From NCBI GenBank assembly GCA_029465975.1, contig CM055737.1:20051502-20115501 (forward strand): a stretch of 64,000 bases of DNA. The letters are read 5' to 3'. The notes beneath the pieces were generated by a model that did no database searches, was not told the DNA's origin, and saw only the letters and a program-made list of their open reading frames with translations. A program made the translations under genes and the position numbers. This document shows positions 23,996 to 32,632 of the stretch, in pieces (the first letter of the stretch is position 1; each line of letters starts with the position of its first letter). This DNA is from Dallia pectoralis. Lineage: Eukaryota; Chordata; Actinopteri; Esociformes; Umbridae.

Positions 23996-24331
23996 ATGGA
24001 GAATGCTAGGATAGAAGAGGATATAGAGAATGATAGAGTAGATGACGGTATAGGTGAGAGATGGGAGGGAATTAAAAATAGTATAAAATCAATGAGTATT
24101 AGATACAGTAGGAAAAGGAAAGAAAGGCTGAGGAGGGAAGAGCAGAGCTTGAGGGAAAGGTTGAGGGTAGAGTTAGAGAGGACAGAGGAGGAAGAGGGAT
24201 ATAGCATGGAGAACTATTTAGGTGTCAAGATGGAGTTAGAGCGCTACGAGAGGGAGAAGTGTAGAGGGGCAATATTGAGGAGGAAGGCAAAATATGCATT
24301 AGAGGGAGAGAAGTGTACCGGATATTTTTAG
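23996..24331 (+). CDS. ORF2 piece 2: linker between endonuclease and RT
   Basis: This ~111-residue piece is rich in Arg, Glu and Lys and looks helical, as the linker of L1-type ORF2 proteins usually does. It ends with EGEKCTGYF. The KC-x-YF signature before the RT is common in L1-lineage ORF2 and is cut by a lost T in the run at 24325-24329. The frame continues in the next piece. Confidence 0.75.
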   Translation: MENARIEEDIENDRVDDGIGERWEGIKNSIKSMSIRYSRKRKERLRREEQSLRERLRVELERTEEEEGYSMENYLGVKMELERYEREKCRGAILRRKAKYALEGEKCTGYF

Positions 24332-24612
24332 GGTTAGAGAAAAGGAAGCAGAGTAGGACATACATACATGAAATCAATAACAAAGAGGGGAAGACAACGG
24401 AGGATTATGTGGAGATACTGGAGAGAGTGCAGGAGTTTTATGGAGAATTATATAAGAGGGGAGGAGTAGAGGAGGATATTATAGAAGAAGTGCTGGATAG
24501 TGTAGATAGTGAGTTGAATGTGATAGATAGGGAGTGGTGTGACAGGGGAATAAGAGAAGCAGAGGTGATAGAAGCGATAGAAGGTTTATGTAGGGGAAAA
24601 GTCCGGGAGTGA
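24332..24612 (+). CDS. ORF2 piece 3: pre-RT region (RT block 0 area)
   Basis: It carries on from piece 2 with LGLEKRK, then EINNKEGK and a region ending IEAIEGLCRGK. In L1-type proteins this last part leads to the conserved SPG-DG motif at the start of the RT fold. Here the motif is disrupted by two single-base losses at 24597-24607. The frame is open from 24313, overlapping piece 2, but the preceding bases belong to piece 2. Confidence 0.7.
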
Positions 24613-24628
24613 TGGGATAGGGATAGAG

Positions 24629-26119
24629 TTGTACAAAGTATATAAGAAAGAGATAGCGCCAATATTAGTAGAGGTTTTTAGTTGTATGGAGAGAACAGGG
24701 GTAGTGCAGGACAGGATGGTGGAAGGAGTGATCACAATATTATATAAGAAGGGGAGCAAGTTAGATTTAGAGAATTATAGGCCAATTAGTTTATTAAATG
24801 TAGATTATAAGATATTGACAAAAGTGTTAGCAAATAGAGTAAAGAAAGTGATTGGGGAAATAGTAAAACCAACTCAGTGTTATAGTGTACCAGGTAGGGA
24901 TATAGCAGATACCGTAGGGACAGTTAGGGACGTGATAGAGCACATGAAGAGAGATAGGATAGGGGGAGTAGTTATAGGGATAGATTGGAATAAAGCCTTT
25001 GATAGAGTAGAACACCAGTTTCTGTTTAGGGTTTTAGAGAAGTGTGGTTTTGGGAAGAGAATGGTAGGATGGGTGAAGAGATTGTATGGGAGTGCGAGGA
25101 GTTGTGTAAAGGTGAATGGGGTTTTAACAGAGAGGTTTCAGGTGGAGAGGTCGGTGAGACAGGGGTGTCCGTTATCTGCACTATTATATGCCATCACAGC
25201 AGAGCCACTGGCTACACTAATTAAAAGGGATACAGAGGTGAAGGGGATTATGTTGCCGTATGGTGGGGTGTGTGTGATAAATCAATATGCAGATGACACA
25301 ACAATCACGGTGAGGGATGGAGGTAGTGTGAAAAGAGTGTTGGAATTGGTGGAGAAATATGGGAGAGCGTCAGGAGCTAAAATCAACAAGGACAAGTCTG
25401 AGATCATGTATATAGGTGGAGTAAAGAGGGTAGATGTAGGGCTTAGAGTCGAGGAAAGATATATGAAGGTCTTAGGAGTGAACTTAGGAGTGGAGAGTAA
25501 GGAGGCGAGGGATGTGACATGGACAGGAGTAATAAATAAAATAAGAGCGGTGTGTGCAACGTGGAGGGTGAGGAAGTTAAAGATAAAAGGGAAGGTGGTG
25601 GTGGTGAACAGTTTGTTGTTGTCAGTGTGTGTGTATGTAATGAGTGTCCTTGAAATGCCAGTATGGGTAATGAATGAGTTAAACACAATTGTGCGGGACT
25701 TTATGTGGGAAGGGAAGGGGGTGAAAATTGCACAGAAAACTTTGGTGGGGAAATGGTGGGAAGGGGGGCTAAATTTAATGGATTTAGAAACAAAAAGGAC
25801 AGCAGTTAGAATAAAAACTGTGAAAAAATACAAAGTGGGAAGGTGGAACTACGGGTGGAAGGAAATGTTAAAGAAATATATTGATGATGTTGGAGGAATA
25901 GGTGAGAGCGGGTGGTACATGGGGTTTAAACAATCAATGACGGTAGGAATACCAGAGATTTATAGAGAGGTGTTGGAGGCGTGGAGAAGGTTCTTACCAA
26001 AAGTGGAGTATGAATGTGAAGACCTTAAAATGTTTGTGAATATGCCGTTGTTTTTAAATGAACAATTAAAATATAATAATAAAACAATATATGAACCAAA
26101 ACTTATAGAAGGGGAATAA
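24629..26119 (+). CDS. ORF2 piece 4: reverse transcriptase domain
   Basis: Encodes the RT that copies the element RNA at the nicked 5S gene. RT blocks in order: ILYKKG with LENYRPISLLN (~37-57), VPGRDI (87-92), GIDWNKAFDRVEH with catalytic Asp 119 (117-129), RQGCPLSALLY (167-177) and QYADD (219-223, catalytic Asp 222 and 223, genomic 25283-25297), then a KINKDKSE block. All catalytic residues are kept. The start given is only where the frame opens; the true domain begins upstream in piece 3. It ends at a frameshift in the G run 26111-26114. The sense strand is strikingly poor in C. Confidence 0.88.
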   Translation: MYKVYKKEIAPILVEVFSCMERTGVVQDRMVEGVITILYKKGSKLDLENYRPISLLNVDYKILTKVLANRVKKVIGEIVKPTQCYSVPGRDIADTVGTVRDVIEHMKRDRIGGVVIGIDWNKAFDRVEHQFLFRVLEKCGFGKRMVGWVKRLYGSARSCVKVNGVLTERFQVERSVRQGCPLSALLYAITAEPLATLIKRDTEVKGIMLPYGGVCVINQYADDTTITVRDGGSVKRVLELVEKYGRASGAKINKDKSEIMYIGGVKRVDVGLRVEERYMKVLGVNLGVESKEARDVTWTGVINKIRAVCATWRVRKLKIKGKVVVVNSLLLSVCVYVMSVLEMPVWVMNELNTIVRDFMWEGKGVKIAQKTLVGKWWEGGLNLMDLETKRTAVRIKTVKKYKVGRWNYGWKEMLKKYIDDVGGIGESGWYMGFKQSMTVGIPEIYREVLEAWRRFLPKVEYECEDLKMFVNMPLFLNEQLKYNNKTIYEPKLIEGE

Positions 26120-26124
26120 GACAG

Positions 26125-27018
26125 GTGAAGGACCTCATTTATGAGGTGGTGCCAGGATTCCTAAGGGATAATTGTATATATGACGCTGTGTGTGAATTGG
26201 ATGGGATGGAAAATAGAGAGAAGGTGACAAAAATATATGAAAAAATTAAATCAGCTATACCTGTGAAATGGACCAATGAAATTGAAAAAGAATGTGTGAT
26301 AACAAATGAAGATTATGTGCCTGAGATTTATGTGGTGGAAGATGAGAAAAAATGTAAGATGAAAAGTATTAGTGTGAAGAAAGTGTATGAAAGGTTGATT
26401 GTTGATGTGAGAAAGGAGCCGGCGGCGGAGAAGGTGTGGAGCAGAGTGTTTGTGGAGTTGGATGTGAAAAAAATATGGTCAAATATAAAAATTCAATATA
26501 ACAGTATAGAATGTGATAACAATGATTTCATGATTAGACATAATAGAATATATACGAATGTGGTGTTCAGTCAAATAAATAATAATGTTAGTGCTGTGTG
26601 TGATGTTTGTAGCAGTGGTCATGAGAGCTTTTTACATTATTTCTTGGAGTGTGGTGAACTGGTGTCCTTTTTTGATTTCTTAAAAAACTTGTTAAAAGAA
26701 AATTGGACTTTTGATTTTGATTTGGAGGAAGGGTGGAGGACACTGTTTTTGTTTGGTTTATTTGATAAAAGGAAAAACTTTAATTTATGTTTGTTTAATT
26801 TTGTTTTAAGTCATGCCAGACTCGCGGTCGTTTACAGACGGAACTATGCACATTTTGAGAAGAAAAAGGTAGAAATTCAGCACTTGTTTAGATCAGTTAT
26901 AAAGAGGGATGTGGAGGTGGCTTGTAAATATGGAGGGAAGGAAGCGAAAGAGTTTTTTGTGAGCAGGAATACGTTAATTTATGAAAGGGAGGAGGGAGAA
27001 ATTTTGTTTAATTGGTGA
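26125..27018 (+). CDS. ORF2 piece 5: C-terminal domain with CCHC motif
   Basis: This 297-residue C-terminal part ends at the natural stop of ORF2. It has a Cys/His motif C-x2-C-x8-H-x4-C at residues 159-176 (from genomic 26599), in the position of the C-terminal cysteine motif of L1- and Tx1-type ORF2. In related proteins this region is thought to bind nucleic acid and support target-primed reverse transcription. No breaks are seen within the piece. Confidence 0.8.
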   Translation: MKDLIYEVVPGFLRDNCIYDAVCELDGMENREKVTKIYEKIKSAIPVKWTNEIEKECVITNEDYVPEIYVVEDEKKCKMKSISVKKVYERLIVDVRKEPAAEKVWSRVFVELDVKKIWSNIKIQYNSIECDNNDFMIRHNRIYTNVVFSQINNNVSAVCDVCSSGHESFLHYFLECGELVSFFDFLKNLLKENWTFDFDLEEGWRTLFLFGLFDKRKNFNLCLFNFVLSHARLAVVYRRNYAHFEKKKVEIQHLFRSVIKRDVEVACKYGGKEAKEFFVSRNTLIYEREEGEILFNW

Positions 27019-27136
27019 AGGGAATGTATGCTGTCTGTAAAAAGTTATTGATTGGGTGAACTTGGTGTTGGGTAGATATTTTATTGTACTTGTAAATTTT
27101 TGAATTTTTGAAAATTAAAAAAAAAAAAAAAAAAAA
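27019..27136 (+). other. 3' UTR and poly(A) tail of element 1
   Basis: About 98 nt of A/T-rich sequence after the ORF2 stop, then 20 A at 27117-27136, directly followed by 5S nt 21. The long uninterrupted A tract suggests a fairly recent insertion. Confidence 0.85.
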
Positions 27137-27234
27137 GAAAATGCCCGATCTCGTCTGATCTCGGAAGCCAAGCAGGGTTGGGGTTGGTTAGTACTTGGAT
27201 GGGAGACCGCCTGGGAATATCTAGTGTTGTAAGC
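27137..27234 (+). pseudogene. 5S gene, nt 21-118, downstream of element 1
   Basis: The rest of the 5S gene after the element, starting with the 3' target-site copy GAAAATGCCC. It keeps the internal promoter, and one G in place of C makes GGGGTTGG at about nt 67. It lacks the 5' 20 nt of its own gene. Its sequence onward matches the array from 17761. Confidence 0.85.
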
Positions 27235-30200
27235 ATTATGTTATTTTCTTGGCGGGAAGAAACAATCAATCAAAAAGTTAATTATGCAGTGAAGAAATCA
27301 ATAACAGCTGTATTTTCAAATGTTCTAATACCCTACGGCCACACCACCCTGAAAACGCCTGATCTCGGAAACCAAACAGGGTCGGGCTTGGTTAGTACTT
27401 GGATGGGACTTGGATGGTAGACCGCCTAGTAATGTCTAGTGTTGTAAGCATTTTGTTATTTTCTTGGCGGGAAGAAACAATCAATCAAAAAGTTAATTAT
27501 GCAGTGAAGATATCAATAACAGCTGTATTTTAAAATGTTCTAATACCCTACGGCCACACCACCCTGAAAACGCCCGATCTCGTCTGATCTCGAAAGCCAT
27601 GCAGGGTTGGGCTTGGTTAGTACTTGGATGGGAGACCGCCTAGGAATATCTAGTGTTGTAAGCATTTTGTTATTTTCTTGGCGGGAAGAAACAATCAATC
27701 AAAAAGTTAATTATGCAGTGAAGAAATCAATAACAGCTGTATTTTCAAATGTTCTAATACCCTACGGCCACACCACCCTGAAAACGCCTGATCTCGGAAA
27801 CCAAACCGGGTCGGGCTTGGTTAGTACTTGGATGGGAGACCGCCTGGAAATATCTAGTGTTGTAAGCATTTTGTTATTTTCTTGACGGGAAGAAACAAAC
27901 AATCAAAAAGTTAATTATGCAGTGAAGAAATCAATAAGAGCTGTAATTTCAACTTTTCTAATAGCTTACGGCCACAACACCCTGAAAACGCCCGATCTCG
28001 GAAGCCAAACAGGGTCGGGCTTGGTTAGTACTTGGATGGGAGACCGCCTAGTAATATCTTGTGTTGTAAGCATTTTGTTATTTTCTTGGCGGGAAGAAAC
28101 AATCAATCAAAAAGTTAATTATGCAGTGAAGAAATCAATAACAGCTGTATTTTCAAATGTTCTAATACCCTACGGCCACACCACCCTGAAAACGCCTGAT
28201 CTCGGAAACCAAACAGGGTCGGGCTTGGTTAGTACTTGGATGGGAGACCGCTTGGAAATATCTAGTGTTGTAAGCATTTTGTTATTTTCTTGGCGGGAAG
28301 AAACAAACAATCAAAAAGTTAATTATGCAGTGAAGAAATCAATAAGAGCTGTAACTTCAACTTTTCTAATAGCTTACGGCCACACCACCCTGAAAACGCC
28401 CGATCTCGTCTGATCTCGAAAGCCAAGCAGGGTTGGGCTTGGTTAGTACTTGGATGGGAGACCGCCTAGGAATATCTAGTGTTGTAAGCATTTTGTTATT
28501 TTCTTGGCGGGAAGAAACAATCTATCAAAAAGTTAATTATGCAGTGAAGAAATCAATAAGAGCTGTAATTTCAACTTGTCTTATCGCTTACGGCCACACC
28601 ACCCTGAAAACGCCCGATCTCGTCTGATCTCGGAAGCCAAGCAGGGTCGGGCTTGGTTAGTACTTGGATAGGCGACCGCCTAGGAATATCTAGTGTTGTA
28701 AGCATTTTGTTATTTTCTTGGCGGGAAGAAACAATCTATCAAAAAGTTAATTATGCAGTGAAGAAATCAACAACAGCTGTAATTTCAACTCTTCTAATAG
28801 CTTACGGCCACACCACCCTGAAAACGCCCGATCTCGTCTGATCTCGGAAGCCAAGCAGGGTTGGGCTTGGTTAGTACTTGGATGGGAGACCGCCTGGGAA
28901 TGTCTAGTGTTGTAAGCATTTTGTTATTTTCATGGCGGGAAGAAACAATCAATCAAAAAGTGAATTATGCAGTGAAGAAATCAATAAGAGCTGTAATTTC
29001 AACTTTTCTAATAGCTTACGGCCACACCACCCTGAAAACGCCCGATCTCGGAAGCCAAACATGGTCGGGCTTGGTTAGTACTTGGATGGGAGACCGCCTA
29101 GGAATATATAGTGTTGTAAGCATTTTGTTATTTTCATGGCGGGAAGAAACAATCAATCAAAAAGTTAATTATGCAGTGAAGAAATCAATAAGAGCTGTAA
29201 TTTCAACTTTTGTAATAGCTTACGGCCACACCACCCTGAAAACGCCCGATCTCGTCTGATCTCGGAAGCCAAGCAGGGTCGGGCTTGGTTAGTACTTGGA
29301 TGGGAGACCGCCTAGGAATATCTAGTGTTGTAAGCATTTTGTTATTTTCTTGGCGGGAAGAAACAATCAATCAAAAAGTTAATTATGCAGTGAAGAAATC
29401 AATAACAGCTGTATTTTCAAATGTTCTAATACCCTACGGCCACACCACCCTGAAAACGCCTGATCTCGGAAACCAAACCGGGTCGGGCTTGGTTAGTACT
29501 TGGATGGGAGACCGCCTAGTAATATCTAGTGTTGTAAGCATTTCGTTATTTTCATGGCGGGAAGAAACAATCAATCAAAAAGTTAATTATGCAGTGAAGA
29601 AATCAATAAGAGCTGTAATTTCAACTTTTCTAATAGCTTACGGCCACACCACCCTGAAAACGCCCGATCTCGTCTGATCTCGGAAGCCAAGCAGGGTCGG
29701 GCTTGGTTAGTACTTGGATGGGAGACCGCCTAGGAATATCTAGTGTTGTAAGCATTTTGTTATTTTCTTGGCGGGAAGAAACAATCAATCAAAAAGTTAA
29801 TTATGCAGTGAAGAAATCAATAAGAGCTGTAATTTCAACTTTTCTAATAGCTTACGGCCACAACACCCGATCTCGGAAGCCAAACAGGGTCGGGCTTGGT
29901 TAGTACTTGGATGGGAGACCGCCTAGTAATATCTAGTGTTGTAAGCATTTCGTTATTTTCATGGCGGGAAGAAACAATCAATCATAAAGTTAATTATGCA
30001 GTGAAGAAATCAATAAGAGCTGTAATTTCAACTTTTCTAATAGCTTACGGCCACACCACCCTGAAAACGCCCGATCTCGTCTGATCTCGGAAGCCAAGCA
30101 GGGTTGGGCTTGGTTAGTACTTGGATGGGAGACCGCCTAGGAATATCTAGTGTTGTAAGCATTTTATTATTTTCATGGCGGGAAGAAACAATCAATCAAA

Positions 30201-32531
30201 AAGTTAATTATGCAGTGAAGAAATCAATAAGAGCTGTAATTTCAACTTTTCTAATAGCTTACGGCCACAACACCCTGAAAACGCCCGATCTCGGAAGCCA
30301 AACAGGGTCGGGCTTGGTTAGTACTTGGATGGGAGACCGCCTAGTAATATCTAGTGTTGTAAGCATTTTGTTATTTTCATGGCGGGAAGAAACAATCAAT
30401 CAAAAAGTTAATTATGCAGTGAAGATATCAATAAGAGCTGTAATTTCAACTTTTCTAATAGCTTACGGCCACACCACCCTGAAAACGCCCGATCTCGTCT
30501 GATCTCAGAAGCCAAGCAGGGTCGGGCTTGGTTAGTACTTGGATGGGAGACCGCCTAGGAATATCTAGTGTTGTAAGCATTTTGTTATTTTCTTGGCGGG
30601 AAGAAACAATCAATCAAAAAGTTAATTATGCAGTGAAGAAATCAATAACAGCTGTATTTTCAAATGTTCTAATACCCTACGGCCACACCACCCCCTGAAA
30701 ACGCCTGATCTCGGAAACCAAACAGGTTCGGGCTTGGTTAGTACTTGGATGGGAGACCGCCTGGGAATATCTAGTGTTGTAAGCATTTTGTTATTTTCTT
30801 GGCGGGAAGAAACAAACAATCAAAAAGTTAATTATGCAGTGAAGAAATCAATAAGAGCTGTAATTTCAACTTTTCTAATAGCTTACGGCCACACCACCCT
30901 GAAAACGCCCGATCTCGTCTGATCTCGGAAGCCAAGCAGGGTCGGGCTTGGTTAGTACTTGGATGGGAGACCGCCTAGGAATATCTAGTGTTGTAAGCAT
31001 TTTGTTATTTTCTTGGCGGGAAGAAACAATCAATCAAAAAGTTAATTATGCAGTGAAGAAATCAATAAGAGCTGTAATTTCAACTTTTCTAATAGCTTAC
31101 GGCCACAACACCCGATCTCGGAAGCCAAACAGGGTCGGGCTTGGTTAGTACTTGGATGGGAGACCGCCTAGTAATATCTAGTGTTGTAAGCATTTCGTTA
31201 TTTTCATGGCGGGAAGAAACAATCAATCATAAAGTTAATTATGCAGTGAAGAAATCAATAAGAGCTGTAATTTCAACTTTTCTAATAGCTTACGGCCACA
31301 CCACCCTGAAAATGCCCGATCTCGTCTGATCTCGGAAGCCAAGCAGGGTTGGGCTTGGTTAGTACTTGGATGGGAGACCGCCTAGGAATATCTAGTGTTG
31401 TAAGCATTTTATTATTTTCATGGCGGGAAGAAACAATCAATCAAAAAGTTAATTATGCAGTGAAGAAATCAATAAGAGCTGTAATTTCAACTTTTCTAAT
31501 AGCTTACGGCCACAACACCCTGAAAACGCCCGATCTCGGAAGCCAAACAGGGTCGGGCTTGGTTAGTACTTGGATGGGAGACCGCCTAGTAATATCTAGT
31601 GTTGTAAGCATTTTGTTATTTTCATGGCGGGAAGAAACAATCAATCAAAAAGTTAATTATGCAGTGAAGAACTCAATAAGAGCTGTAATTTCAACTTTTC
31701 TAATAGCTTACGGCCACACCACCCTGAAAACGCCCGATCTCGTCTGATCTCGGAAGCCAAGCAGGGTTGGGCTTGGTTAGTACTTGGATGGGAGACCGCC
31801 TAGGAATATCTAGTGTTGTAAGCATTTTGTTATTTTCATGGCGGGAAGAAACAATCAATCAAAAAGTTAATTATGCAGTGAAGAAATCAATAAGAGCTGT
31901 AATTTCAACTTTTCTTATAGCTTACGGCCACACCACCCTGAAATCGCCCGATCTTGGAAGCCAAACATGGTCGGGCTTGGTTAGTACTTGGATGGGAGAC
32001 CGCCTAGGAATATCTAGTGTTGTAAGCATTTTGTTATTTTCTTGGCGGGAAGAAACAATCAATCAAAAAGTTAATTATGCAGTGAAGAAATCAATAACAG
32101 CTGTATTTTCAAATGTTCTAATACCCTACGGCCACACCACCCTGAAAACGCCTGATCTCGGAAACCAAACAGGGTCGGGCTTGGTTAGTACTTGGATGGG
32201 AGACCGCCTAGTAATATCTAGTGTTGTAAGCATTTTGTTATTTTCATGGCGGGAAGAAACAATCAATCAAAAAGTTAATTATGCAGTGAAGAAATCAATA
32301 ACAGCTTTATTTTCAAATGTTCTAATAGCCTACGGCCACACCACCCTGAAAATGCCTGATCTCAGAAACCAAACAGGGTCGGGCTTGGTTAGTACTTGGA
32401 TGGGAGACCGCCTAGTAATATCTAGTGTTGTAAGCATTTTGTTATTTTCTTGGCGGGAAGAAACAATCAATCAAAAAGTTAATTATGCAGTGAAGAAATC
32501 AATAAGAGCTGTAATTTCAACCTTTCTAATA

Positions 32532-32632
32532 CCCTAGGCCACACCACAACAACCGATCTCGGAAGCCAAACAGGGTCGGGCTTGGTTAGTACTTGGATGG
32601 GAGACCGCCTAGTAATATCTAGTGTTGTAAGC
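32532..32632 (+). pseudogene. Degenerate 5S gene, 101 nt
   Basis: The 5' part is scrambled. It starts CCCTAGGCC in place of GCTTACGGCC, and after CACACCACAACAA it joins CCGATCTCGG. Helix I cannot form properly and loop C is lost. The 3' half with the C-box is normal. Confidence 0.7.

Larger units (their letters stand above)
23209..27018 (+). pseudogene. ORF2 polyprotein of element 1, broken by frameshifts
   Basis: One long ORF2 (endonuclease, reverse transcriptase, CCHC) read in pieces. The likely start is the ATG at 23209, which opens a short stretch with the SINVNG motif of the endonuclease N-terminus. Frame changes occur at 23255-23259 (A run), 23983-23986 (G run), 24325-24329 (T run), 24597-24607 (two losses, in an A run and a G run) and 26111-26114 (G run). 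Each is explained by one missing base in a homopolymer. No in-frame stop is needed to explain the breaks. The element is therefore either recently inactivated or intact and badly read. The five open pieces are listed separately. Confidence 0.8.
21730..27136 (+). mobile_element. Mutsu-like 5S-specific non-LTR retrotransposon, element 1
   Basis: A 5.4-kb element inserted in the 5S gene after nt 30, sense to the gene. In order: a T-rich 5' leader of ~210 nt, ORF1 with two CCHC knuckles, a 115-nt spacer, ORF2 with apurinic-type endonuclease, reverse transcriptase and C-terminal CCHC motif, a ~100-nt 3' UTR, and 20 A. ORF layout, endonuclease type and RT motifs place it in the L1/Tx1 lineage. Site choice matches the Mutsu family known from zebrafish 5S genes. 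The name is by target and layout, not by alignment. The 5' end is full length, since it starts with the same ~19 nt as element 2. Confidence 0.88.

Noticed and set aside
25282..25833. 183-codon antisense frame across the reverse transcriptase
   Set aside because: Thr/Phe/Leu-rich mirror of a C-poor sense strand, lying fully inside the RT domain. No motif.
27117..27136. Poly(A) considered as the tail of a processed host pseudogene
   Set aside because: It ends an element with its own endonuclease and reverse transcriptase and lies exactly at the 5S target junction.
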